A stretch of DNA of 64,000 nt, taken from NCBI GenBank assembly GCA_015680685.1, contig MNCI01027277.1, positions 66,737 through 130,736 on the forward strand, read 5' to 3'. Shown here one piece after another: positions 47,948-59,698 of the stretch. Numbering within the stretch: the stretch's first letter is position 1; the number at the start of each line of letters is the position of its first letter. Origin of the DNA: Gnetum montanum. Lineage: Eukaryota > Streptophyta > Gnetopsida > Gnetales > Gnetaceae. The position numbers and the translations under genes are program-made. Under the pieces are notes generated by a model. The model searched no databases and was not told where the DNA came from. It saw only the letters and a list, made by a program, of their open reading frames with translations.

Positions 47948-48749
47948 TGATGAGCAATGAGTATACCCTACATTCAACCATATGAATCACAAGCATCCAC
48001 TAGTGATCCGATTGAATTCTATAAACTTTAGTTTTTTAAATGCACATTATCTAGTTAGTGAACCTAAGGATGTGATCATTGTCTTCTTGGTTCCACTTGT
48101 GTAAATATAAGCATATGATTAAGTGTAACCAAGGCACATGATTTGTATAATTTCAAATTTTTATCTGTTTTAGCCTAAGTGTAAAATAAAGTGATTAAGT
48201 ATTAATTAATCTAATAACTATCTAATGCTATATGCTATTTCCTAACACAACTATCCGGTCCCACCTACCATACACATCTTGAATGCATTACAATATTGTT
48301 GGGTTACCAAGTGTTAGCACTACTATGATTACCAAGTGTTAACATTATGCTCAAGGTGGTTGTAGTTATGTGTATTAATTAATCATATTTAATTAACTAA
48401 GGACATTGAAGTAGATTGCATGAATAGTAAAGTGCATTAAAGTAAACATTAAACTATTTCCAAATGCTGCAAAGTATTCCAAGAAGTTCATCTTTATTGC
48501 CATCACATTGAAGTGTCTAGGTATATTAGTGCTCGAATCAGGATTCGTACACTTCTTGACTCCTACTATAGGGACTTAGAGAATATTCTAACTATCACAA
48601 AAACAAATTGTGAGAAATTTCCTAAGCTATTGACTAACCAATGCCATAAATGTGATGGGTGCATACATTTATATAGCCAGCTCAAATGCCACGTCAACGC
48701 ATCAAATCATGCATCAACGAGGATACGTAGACAGGGATGTGTCAATGCA
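47948..48749 (-). repeat. Element E, 5' LTR
   Basis: The inner end (47948) is fixed by the adjacent primer site and by the shared GCTCATCA ending with element F. The outer end is inferred from an 802-bp length, close to F's 804 bp, with CA at 48749. A minus-strand TATA box (CTATATAAATG) lies near 48675. The outer boundary could be off by tens of bases. Confidence 0.6.
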
Positions 48750-49167
48750 GCCCATTAATGATGATTCATCAAAATGTATAAGGGATAATAATTTAAACTT
48801 AGAAATTTTCTATTTATCAACCACACTTCTAATGCCATGTGAGAAATCCTCAAATCAAAGTATGATTCTACCTCCACCAAGAGACTTAGAAGTCTAACTA
48901 TCAAATTCAATAATTATAAAAAATTTTCTAACCACATCATGAAATAGCACCTTAGAATAGTGTCAAATATGATTTGGGACTTAAAATGCTACTAAGAATA
49001 GTATTATAGATGAAAACAAATTACAAGTAGTTATCTGCTCACTATCAAACTTTGAAGACATATTAGTTAACATGACATATAATAAAAATGCAAAAACATT
49101 CAAGAGTATTATGTATCATTTCAAATTTGTTGAGGAATTTTGGATAGTTATTAATACCTCTAATGTT
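48750..49167. other. AT-rich spacer, nothing recognised
   Basis: AT-rich sequence without a convincing frame or repeat. It separates E's 5' LTR from a second LTR-like copy. Confidence 0.5.
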
Positions 49168-49700
49168 TATTGATAAGTAGTGAGTATCCCTTAGGCCCAA
49201 CCATACGAATTACAAGTGTATATGTGTAATCTAGTTAAATTTTGTGGAACATTGGGTTAATATGTATCCTAGGTAATGAAGCATGATATTATTGGTCATT
49301 GTCTTCCCAGTCATCACTTGTGCTAGGTTAATTAGTATTGTTAAGTATGATTGAGGTATAAGATGTTTTTATTTTTTTTATTTTCATCATTAAAATATTA
49401 AAATAATAAAGTGATTAAAATATTAATGTCAAACTAACTATGGAATTAAGGGTAATCTAAGCTATTCTAAGCATAGAGTATTTGTTCCCACTTTCTGTAT
49501 TAACATTGCTAGGTTACTAAGTGTCTACTACTACGTGTACCAAGTATCTACCGCCAAGATTACTAAACATTAATATATTATGCTCAAAGTAGTCATACTC
49601 ATCTTGTCATAGAATAAAATATTAAATTACTAAGTGTTGAAAAGTAAAGTATATTAAGAATAAAATTTTGAAAATAAACTAAGTGCTAGTTCAAGTGCTA
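49168..49700 (-). repeat. Second, more decayed Athila-like LTR copy
   Basis: The sequence from GTAGTGAGTATCCCTTAGGC parallels E's LTR from AATGAGTATACCCTACATTC: shared phrases include CCAACCATA.GAATTACAAG, GGTCATTGTCTTC, ATAAAGTGATTAA, GTTACTAAGTGT and ATTATGCTCAAAG. Orientation is the same as E. No primer site or internal region adjoins it, so it is a remnant or solo LTR. Confidence 0.65.
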
Positions 49701-49886
49701 CTCGCAAAGCAACTTTTGTCATTTTACCCAGGAACATTCTCATTAGGAAGCTTAAATAGAATACAAGCAACAAACATACAAGTGCAAACATAGAGAGATT
49801 TGAATAGAAAAGAGTTCTGAACAACATCTAAGCAAAAGTAAAAACTTAAGTTGATTGAGCTAATGCACTAAGACACATCCGAAAAT

Positions 49887-50028
49887 CAACCACAAGAGTC
49901 CTTATTCACTAAAAGCTGCCCTATATGCTAACATCAACTTGCACGTTACACTAACTAAAAACTTACAACCAGAGTCCTTAGTATAATAGAGACTGCCCTA
50001 CACGCTAACATCAACTTGTACGTTACAT
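49887..50028. repeat. Tandem duplication of about 70 bp
   Basis: ACCAxAAGAGTCCTTA then GCTGCCCTATATGCTAACAT and CAACTTGCACGTTACA occur twice, about 70 bp apart, with several differences. It lies just beyond the 3' end of the O-methyltransferase pseudogene. Confidence 0.7.
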
Positions 50029-50632
50029 ACAAGATTTAGCAGAGCCGATATGCTTGCCAGTATAATTTAAATAATTGTAATTTCTTTTGAAAATTATAAA
50101 ATCTAGACGGTGTACGTTTCACTTTTGTCCTGATAATTAAGGAAAGGCCTCGATGACGCAGCGCCATTCGGGAGGCGAGAGGTGGATGATGTTGTAATGC
50201 CCAAATCCTGCAGCCTGGTGCACCACCTCCCATTCCCTCTCGGTGCGCTCTTTGCCACCGTCCGTTAACGGCACCATCCTCAGATCGAATGCCAAAGCCA
50301 AGTCCACATCTTCTTCGCTGGCTGCAGCACCACCAGCGGCTTCGTTTTCCTTCATAACAGCATCCATGGCATCCACGATGATAACCTTGCCTTTGTCGTC
50401 TGGGATGGCCCTTCTGCAGTTTCTCAATATCTTTATGCACTGCTCATCCGGCCAATCCTGCAGCACCCACTTCATTCAATTTAATCAATTATTTAGTTAA
50501 ATCTATACCAGCCAGAGTTCATTACGTTTTTCATAATGTGGTATCAGCAGCGCCCACTGGCACTCACCTTTAGAAAGACTGCATCACCCTGCGGAACTTC
50601 CGTGAACATGTCTCCTGCAACATGTGTGATTC

Positions 50633-51540
50633 CTGCATAAAAATACCACAGTACCATGTGTGAACCAGAAAATCTAACTTCTTGTTGACCGCACACCGTC
50701 ATATATGCAGGATAAGCTTGGTAATTGTTCAAATACTGCAAAAAGTTCGTGGAAAAAAAGTAGTCATTACTGTTCAAGTCTGATGCTGTTTCAGGAATAG
50801 TGGAATGTAAGGAAAGAAATCATAAGAAAGTTCGTGGAAAAAAAATAGTACTTAGTGTTCAATTCTGGGAAGCCGGGCAGTCCACGGAGTGAGACTTACT
50901 GAAAATAGCCCGGCAGAAAATTCATATTTTATGAAAGTTGTACGAACACATAAGACCGCCTCCATTCTTTTAATTATTCTAAAGGTCGTATTAATACCTC
51001 AAATTTCCTTTGGAACGTTTTGTTTTAAGTTTTGATTCTCTTTTAGGTTCCAACCTTTTTTTTATAATTTAGTTCCAATTTTATTTTTCTGGGTATTTTG
51101 TGAGCTATCTATTTTATTGGGTTTTGCATTTTTTGTTTCGTGTGTTATTTTGTTTTTCGTTTTTTTAAGCAGTCAGCTACATTTTCTTTGTTTTTTATTT
51201 TCTTTATGCATTTTTTAAATTTCTTCCTAAGATTTCATCATTTTTTATTTTGTTCTCTAATCTTTTATTTGATTATGATTTTCCTGGTTCCACTCTTTTT
51301 TTCATGTATACTTTTATTTAATGATTTTGTTTTCTATGAATTTTCAAACTTGTGTAGCTATTATCATAGGGCCAAGTTGGAGCAATTTAATTTTATCGTT
51401 ATTTTCATTTCTTGACTTCTTTACATAATGGTTAGATATCATCTGATTTTCCTCTACCTCACCTCAAATTGATTTTATTTTACCTAATGATATTTTTGAA
51501 GCAGTTTCCATTTATTTCACAACTTGTTTTTTTTTTTTTT
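50633..51540 (-). other. Intron of O-methyltransferase pseudogene (part before LINE)
   Basis: No gene is seen. A short direct repeat (AGTTCGTGGAAAAAAA near 50745 and 50832) and a very T-rich stretch (51000-51540, ending in about 24 T) occupy it. Frames at 51140-51415 are low-complexity Phe/Leu runs. Confidence 0.6.
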
Positions 51541-52049
51541 TTTCTCAAATTGTGGGGTTTTTACCAAGGTCCCCAAATATAAACACTCAAGTCCAAAGGC
51601 TCTTTCAACCCCAAGGCATTTAAATTTTTCATGCTCGATACTATGCTCGAAATTTCATTTTGGTGGAACTATCTGATGCCTCTCAGGTCGAGAAAGCTCT
51701 CTCTCTAAAAGTTTTTCCAACACAGAATGCAACCCTAATAGCACACACCTAGAGATTTAACTTTAATGTCAACAACTCAGCTTTTAATATAATTCCTTGT
51801 TACATGGAATTTCCCTCTCTTCCACTTATTTTCTCATCTATTAAGAGGGACATTTTGAGCACCCTGGGTCTTATTATTTTTTATCATTGTATGGCGATCA
51901 ATGGAACTTAAATTTGCCATTATTGTATTGAATTGGATATAGTTCTTCAGAAGACCTCATTAACCCTCTTTGCTAGTGGAAAACTCTTTATCCAAAAAGT
52001 GGACTATTTTTACCTTCCAAACTTGTGTAGCTATTATCATAGGGCCAAG
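51345..52049 (+). repeat. Pair of identical 32-bp direct repeats
   Basis: 51345-51376 and 52018-52049 are identical over 32 bp (starting CAAACTTGTGTAGCTATT and ending ATAGGGCCAAG). The spacing is 673 bp. One copy is in T-rich intron sequence; the other lies in the region I assign to LINE ORF1. Confidence 0.85.
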
Positions 52050-52498
52050 CATCATATATCAGCGTGGCCCATCCTAGCCAGGAAGAAATACCCTGTAGCA
52101 TCTTAGAAGACCTGTTCCCTAGTCACACCATTACGCCCATCCTTAGTATCCTTTAAATTCAAATCTCTTTCCCCAACAGCTCCACAATCCTCCTCACAGT
52201 TGAGCCCCTCCAAGCTATAGAAATAATAATAAGGTACTCACACCTCCTCCCACATCATCCCTCAAAGGCTATCAAGAACTCAGTCTTAGTGGATGAGTTC
52301 GTGGTGGGTAGTGGAAGGAAACAACTTAAAGCTTCCTTTCATTCTACTCCTCCCTCCATCTCCTTTCCACTAAACACTTCCATTGCCCCTATCTCCACCA
52401 ACAACTTCTTTGCCCTCCTATCAAGAACAATGGAAGTTGATACTGTGACTTCTGAACCTTCTATTGACCTCTCATCGAAACTGCCCCTTATTTTCCCA

Positions 52499-53300
52499 TG
52501 AACCTCCTTTCATGGAATGTTCAAGGCCTTACTGGTAGGCTTTGACAGAAGTGAGCAAGAAAGTTTATTTCTAGTCTTAATATAGCCTTTGATTTCGTTC
52601 TCTTTCAAGAAATTAAGGTTCCAGCCAACCTTCTATCCTTTTCTACCCATTGGTTTCTTCCTCACTCCTCAATCCTAGTGACATCCCATGTGAGTGGGAA
52701 AGGAGGCATGGCCATTTTCCTTTCATCCTATTGGAAAACTAAAATCCTTCAAAGTGGTTCCAATTCTAAGCATAGAGTTTCATGGGCCACTTTCTCCTCT
52801 TTGCATGGCCCTTTCGGAATTTGCTCGATATATGCCCCAAACAACTCCACAAAACGGGCTCTCCTATAGCAAAAACTTGCAAATTCTCTTCCTCTAGTGC
52901 CTTGGATATTCAAAGGAGATTTTAATATGGTCGAACTCCCTCAAGATAAGCTTGAAGGGGTGTTTTTTCAACTGTCCAATCTTGAGTATCAAATCTAGTT
53001 GACCTTTAAGAAAAGGTTTTACCTTTCTAATGGGGTGGACACCTTCACAGGTGTTCCCCTCCATAGATTTACTTGGAGCAATCTCCGTCTTGGGTAGGCT
53101 CTCACCTACAGCAGGTTAGATAGGTTCTATTTCTCCACCCTTTCCTTCTAGCAAGCCTTCTCAGCTACTATAGTTCATTACCATGCCACCTTATCAAACC
53201 ATCTTCCTATCTCCATATCTATCAAGATTCATGGTAGCCCTCACCAACAAAAATTTCATCTTTCAACTAAACAACAACTATTTTTCTTCCCCTACTACCC
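52499..53300 (+). pseudogene. LINE ORF2 endonuclease domain
   Basis: This domain nicks target DNA to prime reverse transcription. Visible blocks in order: LLSWNVQGLTG, DFVLFQEIKVPANLL, SGKGGMAIFLSS, ICSIYAPNNS, FKGDFNMVELPQDK, HRFTWSNLRLG, SRLDRFYFSTL and NHLPISISI (the usual SDHxP reads SNHLP). Stops at about 52546, 52870, 53000, 53097 and 53150 interrupt the frame. Confidence 0.85.
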
Positions 53301-53979
53301 AACTTATTCTATCCAACCTTTGGAATGCTAAACCTAGGTCTCTAAATCAAGTAGGTTGAATTAATTAGTGGCATCGTGCTTCATGTCGAGTGTGAAACTT
53401 TGCTTGTTCATATGGTAAGGCAGTGGCTACTCAGGCCAAACAAGAATACAAAAAAATTCACCTCACTATTGAACATCTCATTAATAGACTACCTCAAGAT
53501 CCCTTCAACACTCTAGTTCACAAGGAGCTAGCTAGAGCATGATTAGCCTTTCAACATTGGGACGTGTATCAAGCACAAATTGGCTTAACTAAAAGTAGGC
53601 TCACTTGGTTAAATATTCAAGACGAACGCTATAAGGAATTTTTTAAGTATCTCAATACTGCTTCCCCTTCGCATTCTATAGACAAAATCTCTAGTGATGG
53701 TACCACCATTTCTGAGCTCAACAGTATCCTTTCTTTTCTCAAGAACCACTATGAAACCCTTTTTGCAGCTACCCCAATGAACATCTCTTTGTTCAAGGCT
53801 ACCACTCCCAATTATCCTCACCTTATCAACTCCACTATGCTACAATGTCTTGATGCTGATATCACTCTAGCAAAGCTACAGGTGGCCTGTTCCAAGTTAA
53901 GTCAGGGAAATGCTCCTAGTTATTCTAGTTTCCCAATGGAATTTTTTTAAAATCATTGGGATTTGGTGGGGAATGATGT

Positions 53980-54850
53980 TCTATAGGTCATTAACAAGGC
54001 TATCTTAACTAGTTTCCTCAGGCCCAATCTAAATCAACAGGTAATTCATCTCCTCCCCAAGTCTAGGAATCTTACAGATATTTCCAACTAGCATCCCTTA
54101 ACTCTTCTCAATGTAGTATATAAAATTTGGGCTAAGTACCTAGCCTTATAGCTGAAAACAATTCTTGGCCAAATCATATCTCCCTAGCAAATAGGATTTA
54201 TTCCTTGTAGATAAATTTTAGACAATGTGGTTGTAGTGTGGGAAGGTCTCAAGTGGGCCAAGGATGAGGGACAAGATATTCTCCTAGTGAAACTTGACTA
54301 CGCCAAGGCTTATGAAAACATAAAGNCTGACTACGCCAAGGTTTATGAAAACATAAAGTGGGCTTTTATCTTGCAAACCATGACCAAACTTGGTTTTGGA
54401 CCTAAGTTCCTACATATGATGAAATGCTTATTCTCATATGCTACTGCAAGAATAGCCACTACCTTTGGCATCACCTCTTCCTTTCCAATACATAGGTAAG
54501 TGTGGCAAGGTTGTCCTCTCGCCCCCTATCTCTTTATCATTGCAGTAGACTTTCTATGTCATCAGATTAACCTAGACATTCAAACTAAAGTTCTCACTTG
54601 GGTCTGCCTTTCTTCCTCTCAATAATAACTTCTCAATATGCACTTCGCCGATGACTCTTTTTTTCTAGTTCAAAACATAGCTGCCAATTTGCACCACCTC
54701 TTATTAAGGATGGAACAATATTGCACACTCTCAGGTTTCACTATAAATTGGAATAAATCTTTTGTTTATAGCTTTACAGGCAACTACAACTATGTGACCA
54801 ACTATAACTGGAAGTGGCTTTAGGATCAAGACATTATTAAGATTCTGGAA
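53980..54850 (+). pseudogene. LINE ORF2 reverse transcriptase domain
   Basis: Blocks: VIHLLPKSRN, HPLTLLNVVYKIWAKYLA, QIGFIPCR, DILLVKLDYAKAYENIKWAF (first catalytic Asp), VWQGCPLAPYLFIIAVDFL, MHFADDSFFLVQNI (catalytic FADD) and FTINWNKSF. An N at 54326 separates two copies of the same 32 bases around the first catalytic block. Several stops are present. Confidence 0.9.
54294..54358. repeat. Assembly join with 32-bp duplicated flanks
   Basis: TGACTACGCCAAGG(C/T)TTAT and following bases to ATAAAG occur on both sides of the N at 54326 with one mismatch. Confidence 0.85.
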
Positions 54851-55859
54851 ATCTGTTTCCATTTTAGAGGTTCAACCTCTATTCTCTGGGAGAAGGTTAT
54901 TTATCAGATTTAAAAGAAACTTGACAAATGGAAGACTAAACCCTTCAAACTTGTAGGTAAATACCTAGTATGTAAGTCCATATGTGCATCAATCCATGTG
55001 TATTACTCTTTGTGTTGGACCCCTTCCCAAGCTGCCTACCAGAAGCTAGAACAGTTATTTCATGACTTTATGTGATCCTCCAAAGATTCTTAGAAAGGAT
55101 TTCATCAAGTTTCTTGGAATATTGTTACTCTCCCCAAGAATAAGGGTGGTTTAGGTTTTTTGAATTCCTATAAGCAGGGAATTACCCTGGTTGCTAAGTG
55201 GTTGGTACAACATTTACATGCCTCAAATATTATTGGGACCCTCCTCCAATTAAGGCTTCATCAAGCATTTCCTAAAAACAAGCCCTTCTAGAAAGGCATC
55301 TATTTTGTCAATTGGATCTTTTCCCCCCTCACTATCATTCTTCCTGAATCTCATGTTTTCAAAAGCATCTGGAGGGCTTGGAAAATTCTACATAGTTACA
55401 TAGACTAGACTAATGTCAAAATCAATCCTACTATCCTTTCTAGATTGTGTTTGTGGTGGTTACCTTTGTCACCCACTCCCCTTGCCATCACAAAGACTAA
55501 GGTGGCTACCTCATGGTATTAGGAAGGTGTCATCTCCTTGAATTGTCTTAGGTTGGCTAGTCATTGGGTTTCGGGGGTCGAGTTTAACAATTTGTATGGG
55601 GAGTCAGCTGCAATGAACCATTGCCTAGCCTAGATTTACTCCTTTCTCCATAGTTATTGGAAACTTGAAGTTATAGTGCAAAGTCTTTTTCATGGCCTTC
55701 AATGGCTTAATGGGGTTAAACTCTTGCCTAACTGGCCATCTGTCCCCTTTCATCTTATGCATGACCCATGTGAGGTCATTCAATGCTGCAATAAGTATTG
55801 GCACAAACAAGAGTCAATAACATTTTGGATCCCTCTCTTCCAATATATTTGGAAACTTT

Positions 55860-56100
55860 TGACCCTTCCCAAAATTAAGTGATTCCTCTAGTGTCTCCTC
55901 CACCATGGTCTACCTATTGGTAAACATTTAGAATATCTGGGGATTTCCAATCCCAATTTCCCTCTCTGTGGGGAACAAGATGACTTTGTCCATGTGTTTT
56001 AGCATTGTTCCTTTGCTCAGCATGTGTGGGAGTGGGCTTCCATAGTTTTTCCTTCATACAAGCTATCTCAAGAGGATGCCATATTTGGCTTTTTGAACAT
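55860..56100 (+). pseudogene. LINE ORF2 zinc-binding reverse-transcriptase-associated region
   Basis: LPKIK, GLPIGKHLEYLGIS, PLCGEQDDFVHVF and HCSFAQHVWEW follow the CxxC...H...C layout of the zf-RVT region of plant LINEs. No RNase H domain is evident after it. Confidence 0.75.
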
Positions 56101-56692
56101 TATTTCTACTAATCTCAAGTTTCTATGGAAATTTATTAAGCCTAGTATTTTATATTACATTTAGAAGCAAAGATGCAATGTTATATTTCAAAGGACAAAT
56201 TACTCTAATAAATGTTTACTCACAAAGTTGGAGAAGTTGCAGATCTTTCGCCTCATTCATTTCCAACTCACATCTCAAGCATCCATGTTCAATTTGGATA
56301 GTCATCAATTGATTCATCTCCTGCAACTGTGGGAAAGACCTATGCATTCCAGTATCACTCATCATCAGTAATCTTTGCAAGGACGCTTTTCTTTTCTGTT
56401 GTGTGGAGTCACCACTGGAACTCTCTCTATCCTTAATTGAGAGCTCTTTACCTCATCTTATTCTATGTCATTCTATCTTGTAACGAGGTAGTATGTGTGG
56501 ATGTTTGGAAATGCCCCAATTCAGGTTTCCTTCTTTAATACTTGTTTAATTATAAGGTTGTTCCCGAGTTTCATTCACAGTGCTCACAACTTCCCCTTTC
56601 TCCTTAACCCTATGACTTATTCAGGTTACTGTAATTAATACACTTTTTAATATTAATAGAACTTCTTTTTGAGGGGTCGGACACCCCCCTAC

Positions 56693-57204
56693 ATATCATT
56701 TGATTTTCTTTGATTTTGATCTTGATTTTTCTAGCTTATATATTTATTTATTTTAGGTTTTCTTGTATGAATCCTTTCAGATTTATGAAGATAATTGTCT
56801 TGATGTGCAGTCAAAGTTAGAAGATATGGAAGGGGCCAAACCTTAGGAAATGCACCTAATATACAAACCGTTAAACCCTAACGCTGTACGGGGAATCCAG
56901 CTTAGTTTTCCGCCAGGAAAGATAAGTCAAATACACAGAATAAAGCAGCTAGCATACCAGGGATTAGCATTCCACGCTTTTTACTTAAAACTGTTTGACT
57001 ATGCTATGATATATATAGCCAGAAGAACCCGAGGACTGAAATGTAACCATACAATTTAGCTCTAAAGTTTAAATATCCAAACTCAGAAGAGTGAATTGCT
57101 TTCTGAAGGAGAAACAAGTATTGTATATGAAAAACAAGTGGAAAGTTATTCTAACCCAAAGATTGCAAATAGCCAAATTAGCCGAGCGTGGTAACGTTGC
57201 GAAC
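56693..57204. other. Remaining intron of O-methyltransferase pseudogene
   Basis: About 510 bp between the LINE 3' end and exon A. No gene is seen. Confidence 0.5.
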
Positions 57205-57880
57205 CTTGGATTGGGGGAGCGTCTGGGGAGGTTGTAGTTGATGGCAGTGGTAATATTAGGGAACGCATGTACGACCTTCTCCAGGCTGGCACTGACACCG
57301 CCGCCGACGTCCACCAGCTACGAGACGCTCCTGAATCCCTCCGAATACGCCGCAAAAAGCGCAGGCACGCAAACGGCGTTCGTGCCGGCCATGGCATCAT
57401 TGAACACGTGGCTGTACGCGGGCTAGGTGGAGGCGTACTCGAATATGTTGGCGCCATGCACCAGCGAGAACGCAGTCCCTCCGCCGCTGCCACGCTTCAC
57501 GCAGTCATCAAAGCGTAGGCACGGCGCGAGGGACGCGTCATCGTTGATGAGCCGGAGCATATCTGCCAGCGAAATCGGTTGCCCGGAGTTCGGCGACAAC
57601 ATCCACTTGGAAGATGGGGTGAGCCCGTACTTTGTGACGCCTCCGGCGTCCCTTTCAGCAGCAAATAGCGCCTGCTTGCCAGGAACCGCAAGATTCGCGA
57701 CAGCACCGCCACGTCGGCCGACGCGCCCGGACGACACGCCGCGATCTCCGCCAACGACAGCTTGGCGCAGGCACCGGCGCCGGCCATTATTTGGGGTCCC
57801 GAGCTGCAGCGTGGCCTTCACCGCATAAGTTTCGAGTATGCGCCGGAGATTCGCGATTCCGATAATTTTTGACAAACTGT

Positions 57881-59565
57881 TCGCGTCAGATTCGGGAGGG
57901 AGCGCTTACAGAAGCGCATTAAATTCGCAATGGGTATGTATTTCATAATTTACAACGAAATTTTGTTTGTATTTGTACATATACATTGAAACGGTCGCCT
58001 TGCCTTGCCTCGTATTATTCTTGGCGTTTTAATTCTTGGAATGTCTGCATTTTGCATTAAAATCTTACATATCTTCTGCTGTTCTGAATCATACCAAAAA
58101 TTTCATTTCATTGTTAAATGGCAAACAAGCAATCAAGATTCATGGCATCCACATGAGACGGACCACAGAAAACAAGGGAGTATGAATGAATAAACAAACA
58201 CACGGAAATCACGAAAGGGCTACTATGGTAACCGAAAGCCAAGTATGGGTCATACGGAAATCAAGTTTTGGACGCGAGCAAAAATTTGCATTTGCATGGA
58301 TTCGCCTGCCTTTGGGAGCGTCAAAGGTTCCGCCATGACTCACATTCATGCCTGTTCATTGCTGGGTCATATCTCTTTTTCTCATATCTCTTCTGAAAAA
58401 AGAAAAAACAAAACAGGGTCATTGTCATGTGTCATAAGTCATGAACATGATGACGGATGGATGCTTGTTCAACATTTTTAAAAATCTGTTTGCTTATAAA
58501 GCAACGAGTCCCACCAGTAGATGGCCAATGGCCATATGCAAGCTCATGGTGCTCTGTTCTTACGTTCCCCTTCATGACTAGTGCCTGTTCTTACGTTCCC
58601 CTTCATCATGACTAGTGCCGATTTTTCAGAAAGGTTTTGGATCATTGTAGGTGAGGTGAGTTACTCGGCTGTGATTAGTTTAGTTAAGTTGTGTCTTCTT
58701 ATAATACAGTCATCTTCAACGTGGCCTTACGGTAGTACTCACAGGTAGTCCCTAGGGTGCTACTCACAAGTAGTGGTTGAACAAAAGTATTAGCAGACCT
58801 AATTTGTTATAAATTTGGTTGAGGCTTGAGGCTTAATTTCATTTTTGCAAATATTGGAAGGAGTAACAAAAGAGTTTTATTTTATTGCTGTCATTTTGGT
58901 TGTTGCAGAAATTATATGCTTGGCCAGATTATGGCTCCTGAATAAGGAAATGGATTCAATGCCCTCCATACCTTTGCAAATTTTATTGTTTCAGTTTAAT
59001 GGTGATATTGCAATCTTTTGTACAATTTTTAAGCATTAACAATATTTTGGATTTACATTGTACTTGTTCTATATTTTACAATGTATTTTTATGATATATG
59101 AGATTTTTTAAAAAAAAAACTAATATATTTAAATTTACTCTATCACATCACCAGCTACCCATCCCCACTTTTTCTTAATGCACATGTACCCAAACACGTT
59201 CAGAATCGCGAATCCTGGATTCCTTGCTTCGACGAATCAGATTCTTTTGATGCATAGGTTTCGACGAAGGCGAGCCAGGAGGTTCTCTGGCCTTGCAGCT
59301 CCTCGTCCTTGCTGGAAAACCACTGAGCCATTAGCCATTGCTGAACTAGCTTGGCCAAAATGTAAGTTGGCTTCTGCTAGCTGCCAACTTAGCTTTGCTT
59401 TGATTGTGTGTTGGATTTTCATTTTGGTATTCAGATTTAAATCGTCGCCATGGGAGCGTCCGAGTGATTGAAAATGGGCCATCACGGCGTAAAGAGATAT
59501 CCGATTAGAAATACCATATACACTCATCAATGTCAGTTCATAAATTGCATTCATAAATTGCATGT
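57881..59565. other. Gene-free region upstream of the O-methyltransferase
   Basis: The first few hundred bases would be the promoter region of the pseudogene. I see no convincing TATA box. A 31-34 bp tandem duplication (TGTTCTTACGTTCCCCTTCAT, 58553-58618) and short GTAGTACTCACAGGTAGT-like phrases (58730-58775) are present. The 97-codon frame at 59178-59471 has no recognisable domain. Confidence 0.5.
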
Positions 59566-59698
59566 GACAATATTTGCAAGATGTAGCTATCCATGGTAGG
59601 TATGGAGACATTATTATAAATGTCGGTTCATATGACAATATTTGCAAGATGTAGCTATCCATGGTAGGTATGTAGACATTATTATACATTGACATCTT
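59566..59698. repeat. Tandem duplication of about 67 bp
   Basis: GACAATATTTGCAAGATGTA followed by GCTATCCATGGTAGGTATG and AGACATTATTATA occurs twice with about one difference. A shorter repeat, CATAAATTGCAT, sits just before it. Confidence 0.85.

Larger units (their letters stand above)
51550..56690 (+). mobile_element. LINE (L1-type non-LTR retrotransposon) inside the intron
   Basis: Inserted antisense to the O-methyltransferase. ORF1 remains are weak (about 51580-52500). ORF2 begins at ATG 52499 (NLLSWNVQGLTG) with an apurinic-type endonuclease, then reverse transcriptase, then a zinc-binding C-terminal region. The 3' end is near GAGGGGTCGGACACCCCCC (56674-56692) with no clear poly(A). Ends and target duplications could not be fixed. 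Many stops and an assembly join at 54326 are present; it is inactive. Confidence 0.85.
50137..57880 (-). pseudogene. Caffeate-type plant O-methyltransferase pseudogene
   Basis: A SAM-dependent class II O-methyltransferase. Exon A (57880-57205) holds the N-terminal dimerisation part (LETYAVKATLQLG; LSLAEIAA), the TKYGLTPSSKWML and FDDCVKRGSGGGTAFSLVHG segments, and the SAM motif LVDVGGGV. Exon B (50632-50568, 65 bp) gives GITHVAGDMFTEVPQGDAVF. Exon C (50469-50137) gives WVLQDWPDEQC, GKVIIVD, TDGGKERTEREW and VIEAFP, then TAA. All joins keep phase, and the 65-bp and 333-bp exons match the usual COMT exons 3 and 4. Defects: no ATG (an in-frame TAA lies upstream of exon A), a 1-nt loss near 57795, a compensating shift near 57675, TAG at about 57422 and 57312, a small deletion after NYNLP, and Gln at the position of the catalytic His. 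It is most likely dead; sequencing error in exon A is possible but would not restore the His. Confidence 0.85.

Noticed and set aside
51520-51543. Poly(T) run as the tail of a minus-strand retroposon
   Set aside because: I found no element body or target duplication to go with it; the whole neighbourhood is T-rich.
57427-57828. 133-codon plus-strand frame
   Set aside because: It mirrors GC-rich exon A of the O-methyltransferase; the minus strand has the recognisable family motifs.
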